NCBI GenBank assembly: GCA_021813505.1
Contig: JAKAKI010000072.1
Span: 62,001 to 126,000, forward strand
DNA length: 64,000 bases
Direction: 5' to 3'
Origin: a bacterium
GTDB lineage: Bacteria > Zixibacteria > MSB-5A5 > WJJR01
Both the position numbers and the translations under genes were made by a program. This document shows positions 44,101-53,059 of this stretch, in pieces (position 1 is the first letter of the stretch; the number at the start of each line of letters is the position of its first letter). Below the pieces are notes generated by a model, which searched no databases, had not been told where the DNA came from, and saw only the letters and a program-made list of their open reading frames with translations.

Positions 44101-44484
44101 ACAAGTTCGCAGACCGTTTCACTCGGCCCGCCATTTTCAACTCACTCAACCGCAACGACTTACAAGACCACCGAATATCGATTTTAAACTCCCAAGTAGC
44201 CCCCTCTCGTAACTCCAAAGCACGTCGCGCATTGGCAATCCGTCGTGATGACGATTTCGGCCTCACACGCATGGTGTGCGAGTGATACGGTTCGCGAAAA
44301 GCATCGCCAGCTCGGCTCAACGACCGCCGATTTCCGTCTCGGAGTATTGGATTCGGTGACACTCCACAAAAGAGAAGGGGCGCCGCACTGACGCCCCTCG
44401 CTTCGTACCGCGTTGGTGATTCGCTCACGGGCAGTTCGTCGGGTACGGGCTGCAGGCGCAGGGGTTGCATGGAGCCGGACCACT
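44101..44484. repeat. Dispersed repeat, copy 2
   Basis: Pairs with 886-1266. It includes the plus-strand frame ending MVCE-stop, the terminator hairpin, and the last codons of the dockerin gene at 44425-46002. Differences are scattered substitutions plus a small length change near 44195. Confidence 0.8.
44364..44399 (-). terminator. Rho-independent terminator of the FG-GAP/dockerin gene
   Basis: Minus strand AGGGGCG ... CGCCCCT stem, loop TCAGTGCGG, followed by TTCTCTTTT. About 26 nt past the stop of the gene at 44425. The stem is conserved with 1150-1182 while the loops differ. Confidence 0.75.
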
Positions 44485-46002
44485 GCTGAATACAAAGTCG
44501 ATTAGCCCAACTATATCGAACACGTCATCGATGCCGTCGCAGTTCACGTCGCCTCGATCCACGTGCGGACATGGCGGATCCTTCGGGGGCTGAATACCGC
44601 CGGAGAATGCGTAGTCGACCAGTCCAACTACATCAAAGACATCAAAGATCCCGTCGGAGAGAACATCTCCGTGGTTTGGGCAGCCAATTTGGTCCGGGTT
44701 GGAAAAGCTCGGGCAGTTGTCGCACGGATCGGGAACCAAGTCACTGTCGCTGTCTCTTAGTGAATACACATACGCACGCCCGGCATTCTCGCCTCCAGCG
44801 TCGTGGTTATAGGCACCGACGATCACCTCGTCAGACCCGTCGTTGTTGACATCTCCGGCACAGGAGATTTGCGTGCTGAATTCGGCGTCAGGGTCGGGCA
44901 TCTCCCAAAGTAGCAAGCCAGTTAGTCCTGAGTAGAGATGGGGAATGCCAAAGACGGCGGCGGCGACATCTGGGTGGCTGTCTTTGTCAACATCGCCTAC
45001 ACCCGCCACTTCAAGACCGAGGTGATCTCCTGGTCCCTCACCAACTACCGTCCAAATGATCTCGCCCGTCGCACCTGAATACGAATACACCCGACCAGCA
45101 GCGTGACCGCCCCGGTAGGCCCCAACGATCAAATCCGCGAACCCATCGCCATTTAGATCACCAGCCTCGGACACGGAAGAGCCGAGATAGTCGTCCGGCT
45201 GTCCGGTGAACGTGTGAATCAGGGTTCCCGTCCGACCCGAGTATACGTAAGCTCGACCCGTCCTGTACTGGACAGCACTGTACCACCTAGCACCCACGAT
45301 TACGTCTGCAAAACCATCTCCTTCCACGTCGCCCGCGGCAGAGACCGATCCCCCGAAAATGTCAAAATCGGTTTCAGCTTGGAGAATCCAAATGACAGCT
45401 CCAGTCCGGCCAGAGTAAACGAAAGCGCGCCCGGAACCACCGGCTTCAAGGTGACAGGCTCCCACGATAAGATCGTCGTAGCCGTCATTGTCAACATCTC
45501 CAGCACCGGACACGCTCGAACCAAAGTAGTCTCCTGGTGCGTCTCCGTGGAAGGTCCACATCAATGACCCCGTGGCACCTGAATACACATGGGCGTGACC
45601 GGATGTACCAATATTCCAAGGCGGTTCAGGGAACTCGCCAACAATTACATCTGCTAAGCCATCTCGATCTACGTCCCCGGCTCCGGAAACCGAACAGCCA
45701 AAACCCCCGTGCATCAGGTTACCAGTGAGCGTCCACAGGATGTGCCCGTCTCGACCAGAGTAGATGTAGACGCGCCCCGCATCAGTCCCCCCCGGATCGC
45801 TAAGCGGAGCTCCCACGATGACATCGGCGAACCCGTCCTTATCCACATCTCCTGCGCCAGCGACTGAATAGCCAAGACGATCCATCGGGGCCTCCCCTGT
45901 GAAGATCAGGGTTGGCTGGCACTCAGGCACTCCCTCGCAGGTCGCGGACGGAATTGACACCGCGAACATCATCGCGGTCAAAACCAAGATGAGATGTCGC
46001 AT
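44425..46002 (-). CDS. Secreted FG-GAP repeat protein with dockerin-like end
   Basis: 525 residues from ATG 46002 (GGAGGGA upstream). A signal peptide (MRHLILVLTAMMFAVSIPSATC) is followed by about seven FG-GAP repeats, each with 'GAGDVDKDGFADVIVGAP' and 'GRVYIYSGRDG', which fold as an integrin-like beta propeller with calcium loops. The end is 'DGIFDVFDVVGLVDYAFSGG' and 'GDVNCDGIDDVFDIVGLIDF', a dockerin-like pair, and the tail CACSPYPTNCP. Probably a surface binding protein. The 3' end lies in the dispersed repeat. Confidence 0.9.
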   Translation of the reverse strand: MRHLILVLTAMMFAVSIPSATCEGVPECQPTLIFTGEAPMDRLGYSVAGAGDVDKDGFADVIVGAPLSDPGGTDAGRVYIYSGRDGHILWTLTGNLMHGGFGCSVSGAGDVDRDGLADVIVGEFPEPPWNIGTSGHAHVYSGATGSLMWTFHGDAPGDYFGSSVSGAGDVDNDGYDDLIVGACHLEAGGSGRAFVYSGRTGAVIWILQAETDFDIFGGSVSAAGDVEGDGFADVIVGARWYSAVQYRTGRAYVYSGRTGTLIHTFTGQPDDYLGSSVSEAGDLNGDGFADLIVGAYRGGHAAGRVYSYSGATGEIIWTVVGEGPGDHLGLEVAGVGDVDKDSHPDVAAAVFGIPHLYSGLTGLLLWEMPDPDAEFSTQISCAGDVNNDGSDEVIVGAYNHDAGGENAGRAYVYSLRDSDSDLVPDPCDNCPSFSNPDQIGCPNHGDVLSDGIFDVFDVVGLVDYAFSGGIQPPKDPPCPHVDRGDVNCDGIDDVFDIVGLIDFVFSSGPAPCNPCACSPYPTNCP

Positions 46003-46038
46003 AGATCCCTCCGGCTTCGCTCTCAGCAGGAACATCAG

Positions 46039-46173
46039 CTACGGTCCGCACGGATTCACTGGCTCCGCCCCCCCGCTGAACGCGGTCGCGATCAGGTAGT
46101 CACGTCCAGCACGTCATCGGCGCCGTTGCAGTCAATGTCACCACAGACTGTGTTGGACAGGCATATTTCCTAC
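46039..46173 (-). pseudogene. Dockerin C-terminal remnant
   Basis: Minus-strand frames read CGDIDCNGADDVLDV, then YLIATAFSGG in a second frame, then EPVNPCGP-stop in a third. Together they make one dockerin repeat broken by two frameshifts. It lies between two secreted-protein genes, upstream of the FG-GAP gene. Debris of a lost exported protein. Confidence 0.75.
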
Positions 46174-46192
46174 TCGATCGGCATCTTGCTCC

Positions 46193-47980
46193 CTACTTGA
46201 GCAGGACCATCTTCTTTGATTCCACGCCCTCCCCGACCGTCAAGCGATAGAAGTACACGCCCGAGGCCACGGTCTGGCCGTTCGCAGCACGGCCGTCCCA
46301 CACCACATCATGCAGTCCGGTAGACTGGAGCCCATCGAACAATGTCCGAACATGTCGACCAAGGACATCGTAAACATCGAGTTTCGCAGACCCCTCGTTG
46401 CGAAGGCTGTAGTGGATTACTGTCCCGGTATTGAAAGGGTTGGGGTAGTTTTGAAGTAACGTGAATATCGTCGGTGCGGGAGAATCGCTTTCGCTATCAA
46501 CATCCACTTGAACAAGTACCAGACTCAACCAGTAATCACCTGTCCCGTTGCCATTCAAGTCGCGAGCCATCACGACGAAACTACCAGCCTCCGGAAGTAC
46601 CACGTTTACCAGATCCGCCCGATTGTATGATGGGTACAGCGACCCCGCTGTGAACACTAACTCCCCGCCCGGGCCGTACACCTCCAAGAACGGATTCAAT
46701 CCCCCCGACGTGCGGACCTCCCGAATGATAACGATATCACCCGCAGATCCCACAAACCGATAGCCATCTATCCCTCCATGCACAACCACCGAATCCGTCA
46801 TCGACGTGTTGTAGCTGATCTCCACCGCCCTGGCCATTACCTCCTCCCGACACTGCAGACTCAGCCAGTAGCCGCCCGTGCCATCGCCATCGATGTCGCG
46901 AGCCATCACGACGTAACTCCCGCTCTCCGGAAGCACCGCGTCCACCAAGTCCGCTCGATTGTATGATGGGTACAGCGGCCACGCTGTGAATACCAACCCC
47001 CCACCCGGACCGTAAACCTCCAAGAACGGATTCAACCCTCCCGACGTGCGAACCTGCCGAATGATCACCCGATCACCCGCAGATCCCGCAAATCGATATC
47101 CGTCTATCCCTCCATGCACAACCACTGAATCTGTCACCAGCGTGTCGTAGCTGATCTCCACGGCCCTGGCCATTACCTCCTCCCGACACTGCAGACTCAG
47201 CCAGTAGCCGCCCGTGCCATCGCCATCGATGTCGCGAGCCATCACGACGTAACTCCCGCTCTCCGGAAGCACCGCGTCCACCAAGTCCGCTCGATTGTAT
47301 GATGGGTACAGCGGCCACGCTGTGAATACCAACCCCCCACCCGGACCGTAAACCTCCAAGAACGGATTCAATCCCCCAGACGTGCGAACCTGCCGAATGA
47401 TCACCCGATCACCCGCAGACCCCGCAAATCGATAGCCGTCTATCTCGCCGTGCACAACGACCGAATCTGTCACCAGCGTGTCGTAGCTGATCTCCACGGC
47501 CCTGGCCGTCACCTCCTGCCGACACTGCAACGTCAACCAGTAGTCACCTGTCTCGTTGCCATTGTCGTCTCGAGCCACTACTGTGTAACTTCCTCCCTCT
47601 GGAAGCACCGAGTCTACCAGATCCGCCCGATTGTATGACGGGTACAATGACCCCGCGCTGAACACCAACTCCCCACCCGGTCCATAGACCTCCAAGAACG
47701 GATTCAATCCCCCAGAGGTGCGAACCTCCCGGATCAAGACGATGTCACCAGCACTGCCAACAAACGTGAACTCCTCGATTTGCCCATATGAGGTGATTGA
47801 CCCCTGGACGGTCTGCCCGTAGCTGATGGCGATTGACTCACCAGATGTCGGCATTGACAAAACAGCCTCAGGCGAGAGAATCAAGGGAGATGTAATCATC
47901 GAGGCCGCAAGGATGAATCTACAGAACGCGCCACATTGGCAGGTCAAAAGCCAATTCGGTCCCCAGTTGCGGATACTCAT
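46193..47980 (-). CDS. Secreted four-repeat protein with T9SS/FlgD-like C-terminal domain
   Basis: 595 residues from ATG 47980 (AGGAGG upstream); the ORF-track start is 21 codons earlier. A signal segment (RFILAASMITSPLILSPEAV) precedes four tandem units of 112 residues, each a PPC-like beta domain ('VVHGGIDGYRFAGSAGDRVI', 'SGGLNPFLEVYGPGG', 'PSYNRADLVDAVLPESGSY'). The C-terminus, 'FTLLQNYPNPFNTGTVIHYS' ... 'VYDVLGRHVRTL' ... 'SGVYFYRLTVGEGVESKKMV', is the sorting module seen on exported proteins of FCB-type bacteria. The two central units are nearly identical in DNA. Confidence 0.88.
   Translation of the reverse strand: MSIRNWGPNWLLTCQCGAFCRFILAASMITSPLILSPEAVLSMPTSGESIAISYGQTVQGSITSYGQIEEFTFVGSAGDIVLIREVRTSGGLNPFLEVYGPGGELVFSAGSLYPSYNRADLVDSVLPEGGSYTVVARDDNGNETGDYWLTLQCRQEVTARAVEISYDTLVTDSVVVHGEIDGYRFAGSAGDRVIIRQVRTSGGLNPFLEVYGPGGGLVFTAWPLYPSYNRADLVDAVLPESGSYVVMARDIDGDGTGGYWLSLQCREEVMARAVEISYDTLVTDSVVVHGGIDGYRFAGSAGDRVIIRQVRTSGGLNPFLEVYGPGGGLVFTAWPLYPSYNRADLVDAVLPESGSYVVMARDIDGDGTGGYWLSLQCREEVMARAVEISYNTSMTDSVVVHGGIDGYRFVGSAGDIVIIREVRTSGGLNPFLEVYGPGGELVFTAGSLYPSYNRADLVNVVLPEAGSFVVMARDLNGNGTGDYWLSLVLVQVDVDSESDSPAPTIFTLLQNYPNPFNTGTVIHYSLRNEGSAKLDVYDVLGRHVRTLFDGLQSTGLHDVVWDGRAANGQTVASGVYFYRLTVGEGVESKKMVLLK
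46494..47837. repeat. Four tandem 336-bp in-frame repeats
   Basis: The period is 336 bp (for example CTGGCCATTACCTCC at 46830 and 47166). The two inner units differ at only a few positions; the outer two are more diverged. The reading frame is kept. This fits recent unequal exchange within the gene. Confidence 0.85.
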
Positions 47981-48117
47981 AACCACCTCCTGGTTTGGGC
48001 CAGAACTAATCGCTTTCCAAAAAAGCAAAGTGCTGCAGTTCATGAAGTCAAGGCGATTATGAAGTTATGGAAGCGCTACTCGCTGGATGACATTCAGCGA
48101 AGCGGTTCGGGCAGGAT

Positions 48118-48376
48118 CTACTCTTTGAAGGAGATCATCTTGAGTCGATTGAGCTCATTTGTGTCGCCAGTGAGCCGAAATCGAATCTCAAACCTCTCCG
48201 TCTCATCGTGGTACGCAATCGTCTCAATCAACGACCGTACCAGCTTGACCCGTTCACCGGGGTAGAGAACATCCCACAAGTCAGTGGGCTGACGCAGGGT
48301 CTGCTCAAGGTGTGCTCGGTCGACAGCTTGGTCGCGCAGGATGAGACGATCTGCAACACTGGGATTTGCTGACGTC
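48118..48376 (-). pseudogene. Recombinase C-terminal remnant beside recombinase 2
   Basis: Open minus-strand frame: SVADRLILRDQAVDRAHLEQ ... LWDVLYPGERVKLVRSLIET ... YHDETERFEIRFRL to a TAG at 48118. This is a diverged copy of the recombinase C-terminus without the rest. It starts directly after the intact recombinase stop, as at 5581-5763, and is longer and not frameshifted. Confidence 0.8.
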
Positions 48377-49951
48377 TTAGCCGGATGTCTTAAAGTGGAA
48401 TTCGAGATGATCCGTCTCGTCGTGGTAAACGACTGACTCGATCAGCGAGTGAACCAATCTGACGCGCTCCAGCGGGTAGAGCGCATCCCACAGGTCGTTG
48501 AACTGCGCGAGAGTTTGGGTGAGGTGCTCGCGATTGATCGTCTGAGCGTCGAGCGCGGCCAACTCCTGCTCCACCGTCTGGAGCCGCGCGTTGAGCCTTT
48601 GCACCTCCGCCTGATGTTCCTTGATCCTCTCACTTACCACCTCAGGTAACTCCCCGGTGGGGCTCTCCAGCGCGCTCACGAGGCGTTTGATGGCCTCCTC
48701 CCGTTGCTCGCGCTGACGGAGTAGGCGGGTGCGTTCCGTCTCCAGGAACTCGCGTCCCTGCTTGGTTTGCTCCAACGCCTCGGGGAACACCTGGTCGACA
48801 AGGGCCGGATCCTGGGCCATGCGCCTGATCTCCTTGATGATGGCCGCTTCAACCTCCGGCGCGGAGAGCGTGGGCGTAGGGCAAGCCTCCCGGCCTTGCT
48901 TCTCGGCGGAACTGCACCTTAGGTAGGAGTATCTCCGGTCCCCCTTGCTCGTCCAAGAATACGCCATGGCGGCCCCACAGCGGCCGCATTTCACCAGCCG
49001 ACGGAGGATCGTGCCGTTCTTGTTTCGGGTGACCACATCACCGTAGTTGCGATTGGCAACCAGGAGGGCGCCAACTTCCCGGAATATCTCCTCGTCGACA
49101 ATCGCCTCATGCAAGCCCGGGTAGACTTCATCATGAAGCGTGACCTGCCCGATGTACAGCGGATTGATCAAGAGTCGCTGGAGGTACACCTTCTCAAACC
49201 GGGTTCCGGTGCGCCGGACTCCAGCATTCGTGAACCACGACTTCCGTTTCCAGCCACGGGCGTTCACGTGCTTAGCCACGGCCAACAAGGAGCGATGCTC
49301 GAGGTAGAGATCGAACAATGCCCGCACCATCTCGGCTTCCTCGGGGTTCACGACCAGCCGGTGGTTGAGCCTGTCGATGTCGTAGCCCAAGGGTGGATGA
49401 CCGCCGGTGTAGCGGCCCTTCTTCTTGGCCGCGTGGATCTTCTCCCGGGTGCGCTCGGAACCGATCTCGCGTTCAAACTGAGCGAAGGAGACAAGCACGT
49501 TGATGAGAAGCCGGCCAGCCGATGAGCCGGTATTGATCTGTTGGGTGACCGCGACAAACGAGACCTGCTTCTCCTCGAAGTACTCCATCATTTGCAGGAA
49601 CTGAAGCAGTGAGCGGGACAGTCTGTCGATCTTCACGACAACCACCGCATCAACCATGCCCTGCTCGATATCGGCCAGGAGTCGCTGCAGCGCGGGCCGG
49701 TCCGTGGTCCCGCCGGAGTAGGCTCCGTCCTGATAAGCCTCCGGCAGGGCCACCCACCCGTCGCCCTTCAGGGAGGCGATGTAGGCAGCGCAAGCCTCCC
49801 GTTGGGCGTCCAGCGAGTTGAAGTCGGAGTGCAGATTCTCGTCGGTGCTCTTACGGCAATAGATGGCCGCCCGAGTCTGCTTCGCCGGGGTCGGGGCTTC
49901 CACCCGGGTACCCCGGCGAGGGGTGCGACGCTGGAGGGCGAGCGGGCTCAC
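48377..49951 (-). CDS. Large serine recombinase, copy 2
   Basis: 524 residues, almost identical to the protein at 5764-7338 (scattered substitutions such as EAPTPAKQTRAAI versus ESPAPAKQIRAAI). Nucleophile Ser35 in YCRKSTDE, zinc ribbon CGRCG and the coiled coil are all kept, so it is probably active. It overlaps the DUF2924 gene by 4 nt. Two such similar copies 43 kb apart could act on each other's sites or recombine directly. Confidence 0.95.
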   Translation of the reverse strand: MSPLALQRRTPRRGTRVEAPTPAKQTRAAIYCRKSTDENLHSDFNSLDAQREACAAYIASLKGDGWVALPEAYQDGAYSGGTTDRPALQRLLADIEQGMVDAVVVVKIDRLSRSLLQFLQMMEYFEEKQVSFVAVTQQINTGSSAGRLLINVLVSFAQFEREIGSERTREKIHAAKKKGRYTGGHPPLGYDIDRLNHRLVVNPEEAEMVRALFDLYLEHRSLLAVAKHVNARGWKRKSWFTNAGVRRTGTRFEKVYLQRLLINPLYIGQVTLHDEVYPGLHEAIVDEEIFREVGALLVANRNYGDVVTRNKNGTILRRLVKCGRCGAAMAYSWTSKGDRRYSYLRCSSAEKQGREACPTPTLSAPEVEAAIIKEIRRMAQDPALVDQVFPEALEQTKQGREFLETERTRLLRQREQREEAIKRLVSALESPTGELPEVVSERIKEHQAEVQRLNARLQTVEQELAALDAQTINREHLTQTLAQFNDLWDALYPLERVRLVHSLIESVVYHDETDHLEFHFKTSG

Positions 49952-50922
49952 TGACCAGCCTTCTCCGTCTTGGAGTACTTGCCCATGTGGAAAAATAAGT
50001 AGCCATTCATGGCCGTGGCGCCCGTGATGGCCATCGCCAAAGCCGAGAGCGACCTGTACGGTTTGCCTTGGTACTCGAAGCCGTCTTCGGCCACGCGGAC
50101 CAACAGCTTCTTTCCCTTGTAGACCCGCTCGATAGTAGTGCCGACTTTGGGCAGCCGCGGATCGCGCTGGCGCGTCGTGTGGCTCAAGGTGGCCGTTTCC
50201 TTGCCTTCAGCGGCCGCTTTGCGCTTGGAGCGCCCCTTGCCCTTGCCGCCCGCCTTCTTCCCGCGCTTGCGCTCAAACTTCACGGTGAGAGTGGGCTTCA
50301 GCGCCGGTTCGGGCGAAGCGTCAGTCGCCGCCGCGTCGGCCTGAATCTTCTCGGCGATCTTCTTGACCAGTTGCTTGCGGTTGCGGCTGAGACTGGCTTT
50401 GCCGAAGACAACCTCGTACTCTTCGCGCAATTGCCCGAGGTTCATGCCAGTAAGCGCCGGCAGCCGGTCGGTCGTCGTCGCAGCCGGTTTTGCCGCCTCG
50501 GCCTCAATCTCCGCCTCGGCTTTGGCTTCCAACTGCTCCTGCTGCTTCTGCCGGATCTTGGTGATCATCCGGATCAGGACCGCCCGGTCCCGCTCCAGTG
50601 TCCTGCGCGTGGTGAGAGCATTCAACGTCCGCTGAAGATTCTCGACGGACATGTCTTCGAGGCTCTCGGGCATGGTGGGTGCCCCGACTTCGGTTTTCGC
50701 CTCCGCCGCCTTTCTGCGGGCCTCCCGCTTGTTCTTGATCTCCTGGGTGTGCAGCCCGCGGCGAATCTGCCCGATCAGGACCACCCGGTTCCGGACGATC
50801 GTTTCCTCCCCGAAGACCTCTTTGTACTTGGCCTGCAGTCCGGAGAGGTCCATCGCCTCCAGGTCCTGCGGCTGCTTCGTCCCGCTCGCGGCGGGGCCTA
50901 AGTCCGTTCGACTGATTCTCAT
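49948..50922 (-). CDS. DUF2924 family protein, copy 2
   Basis: 324 residues. The DUF2924 end ('VGTTIERVYKGKKLLVRVAE', 'YRSLSALAMAITGATAMNGY') is nearly identical to copy 1, while the linkers (EAKAEAEIEAEAAKPA) are different. Short HTH-like units recur along the chain. Probably an accessory factor to the adjacent recombinase. The start overlaps the upstream small ORF stop (ATGA). Confidence 0.88.
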   Translation of the reverse strand: MRISRTDLGPAASGTKQPQDLEAMDLSGLQAKYKEVFGEETIVRNRVVLIGQIRRGLHTQEIKNKREARRKAAEAKTEVGAPTMPESLEDMSVENLQRTLNALTTRRTLERDRAVLIRMITKIRQKQQEQLEAKAEAEIEAEAAKPAATTTDRLPALTGMNLGQLREEYEVVFGKASLSRNRKQLVKKIAEKIQADAAATDASPEPALKPTLTVKFERKRGKKAGGKGKGRSKRKAAAEGKETATLSHTTRQRDPRLPKVGTTIERVYKGKKLLVRVAEDGFEYQGKPYRSLSALAMAITGATAMNGYLFFHMGKYSKTEKAGQ

Positions 50923-51236
50923 CTCAACTCCTTGCTGGGGTTAGCGTTACGGCCACCATCTTGTCCGGCCTCAGGACTCATAACGCTGGTCTTGCGCAAT
51001 GTGATTGCGGTGTCAGAGGCATTTTCTGGACATTCTTCGCTCCCGGCTAAGTGGCCCGTAGTTTGGGGCTTAGTGGTCTGACGAGACAGCAAGCGGAGGT
51101 AGGCGGTGGCGATTGTGGCTGTGACTTCGCCTGACAGCGATGTACTTCGTTCATGTGTGATAGGGCACATGAATTTGGGTTTGAATGGTGCCATTCGTCT
51201 CCGGTCGGTCATGGTGCTGTAGTCGTCACTACTCAT
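50919..51236 (-). CDS. Small protein upstream of DUF2924, copy 2
   Basis: 105 residues, with its stop overlapping the DUF2924 ATG. Contains 'GEVTATIATAYLRLLSRQ', resembling the helix in the equally placed ORF of island 1 (8299-8556). Shared position and 4-nt coupling support a real gene. Function unknown; the exact start is uncertain. Confidence 0.5.
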   Translation of the reverse strand: MSSDDYSTMTDRRRMAPFKPKFMCPITHERSTSLSGEVTATIATAYLRLLSRQTTKPQTTGHLAGSEECPENASDTAITLRKTSVMSPEAGQDGGRNANPSKELR

Positions 51237-51370
51237 ATCAGGTGCCGCTGCTGTTTCTTCGCAGGCGTATCGTCGGCCCTTTCCCGTCTTCCGACGATGG
51301 AACCGGTCCGAACGTGAGTGTCCAGTAATTGACCTTGACTCGTATTGGGCGGCTAATTAGACACGGGAGG

Positions 51371-52867
51371 ATGAGATTGACTCCTGGCGGGATTAAGGTG
51401 ACCGAGCGTACCTCTTTGATCCGGCATCGATCATGGACAACCGCTGAGGTCTTGGCGGTCTTGCGAATGGGTCTACTCGAGTTCTCTACCACGGAACGGG
51501 CGAGGGAAGTTTCTCATTGTCGGGAAGCTACTCCGCAGTTGAAGGCACGCATCGAGCGGTTGTCCGGCGTTTCACAGTTTGACAGTTTCCTCACTTGGAC
51601 GGACTCCAACTCGCCACTGTGGCATGACTTCACTTGGCGGGAATGCATGGCACTCCGGTACGCACAGCCGGACGCAAAGGCGGTCGAATTGTTGCCCAAG
51701 GAGTGGCTGAAACGCCTGGAGTCAGCTGCAGAAAAAACTCCGTGCCGGGGCGGCAAAACGAAGCTCAAGGACGCGGCTCTTCTGAGGCTCGTGCGAGCGA
51801 CTGTCAGCGGCATCGATTTCTCGATGGGGCGACCCGTGTTGGCCACGGAGTACCTCCGCGCGCGACGAGCTGGTGAGAGCGAAGTGCGGAAGTTAAGCGA
51901 GTGTTCGATTTGGCAAACGGCGGTTTTCCGGAAAGCCCGTGATCTCGTGATTGCGGACCAGTCGTCTCCTGAGGCGACCTATTACCGCGCGAATTTTCTG
52001 CATTACCTTCACATCCCGCGTCACCACCCGGACGAAATCACCGGGCAACTGCTGTACTGGCTCATGCTGTACCAGGACATCTTCAACGCGCCACCCCGCG
52101 AACGTGTGCCCAATCCCCTGAGGTCACGCTGGCCACCTATCTTGGATCTTGAAGGAGAACTCTGCGACGCGGATTTTCGGGCAATTCAAGCTGCTTACCT
52201 GGCGCAACTCCGTTTTCCCCCCGAGTTTTTCCGCACACTGATTGAGATTTACGTGCAAGACCGATTCGCCTGGCTGAGCCGGGAACGGGAGCCGGCTCGT
52301 CACACCGTTTTTTGGGTGGCCTGGCTGTTGAGTGAAATATGGCCAGACACGTGCCGCGAGTACTTCGAATGGGTGGATCTGTTCCGCCGCAACACGCTCG
52401 GGCGGGCGCGAGAGTTGTTCAGCGAGGGCTGTTCGCCAGCGACGCGTCACGCTGCCATCAGACCGTTTCAGGACGCTGTGCTGGGCGACGTGCTTCTGAA
52501 CTGTATGCTGCACTATGAGGCCCTTGACGGCAGGAGGTACATAGATCCTCCCGAACTGCGTCGGGGTCCACGGCCGCGGGGCGATAGGGCAAAGACAATC
52601 GAATGGGCGGTCCGCGCCTTTCGGCATTTCCATCCCCACGGTGGACCGCGTCCGGTGCGCGCTGTCCTGCACGCGGGCAGAGATCTGAGTCCTGCGTTAG
52701 GGAGGGTCGTTGACGCGATTGAGGGGCGGGGCGTATTCGACTTTTTGGCGCCCCTGTTGAGTGCCCTTTTCAAATCGCGACCGCCTCTGAGTCCTCAGGC
52801 TCTGAAGAGCACGTACCACAAGCATCTCCGTAGCGGCCATCGCTCTGGACGAGTTTCTGCCTCGTAG
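51371..52867 (+). CDS. Hypothetical island protein
   Basis: About 498 residues. The start is ambiguous: ATG 51371 directly follows GGGAGG, while TTG 51377 or GTG 51398 would have better spacing. Rich in Arg, Trp and aromatic residues, mainly helical, with no signal peptide and no motif I recognise ('LHYLHIPRHHPDEITGQLLY', 'RFAWLSREREPARHTVFWVA'). The C-terminus is basic. It begins the plus-strand part of island 2, divergent from the DUF2924 operon, where island 1 has terminase genes. Function unknown. Confidence 0.55.
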   Translation: MRLTPGGIKVTERTSLIRHRSWTTAEVLAVLRMGLLEFSTTERAREVSHCREATPQLKARIERLSGVSQFDSFLTWTDSNSPLWHDFTWRECMALRYAQPDAKAVELLPKEWLKRLESAAEKTPCRGGKTKLKDAALLRLVRATVSGIDFSMGRPVLATEYLRARRAGESEVRKLSECSIWQTAVFRKARDLVIADQSSPEATYYRANFLHYLHIPRHHPDEITGQLLYWLMLYQDIFNAPPRERVPNPLRSRWPPILDLEGELCDADFRAIQAAYLAQLRFPPEFFRTLIEIYVQDRFAWLSREREPARHTVFWVAWLLSEIWPDTCREYFEWVDLFRRNTLGRARELFSEGCSPATRHAAIRPFQDAVLGDVLLNCMLHYEALDGRRYIDPPELRRGPRPRGDRAKTIEWAVRAFRHFHPHGGPRPVRAVLHAGRDLSPALGRVVDAIEGRGVFDFLAPLLSALFKSRPPLSPQALKSTYHKHLRSGHRSGRVSAS

Positions 52868-53059
52868 CCCGATCGACGCTCGCGTGTTCAGTTTCCGGGC
52901 TTGGCCGCCCTAATCAGGATATCCGGACACTCAGGGACATCTGATACAAGTCGTAGATCTGGCAGTTATGGATCTGACTCGAGGAAACTGCCGGTCAGCG
53001 TTGCCCCCCGACACGGTGGCTGTAGCCTCCAGGGCTTGGGCGCGTCTGGAGGGTGGCAG

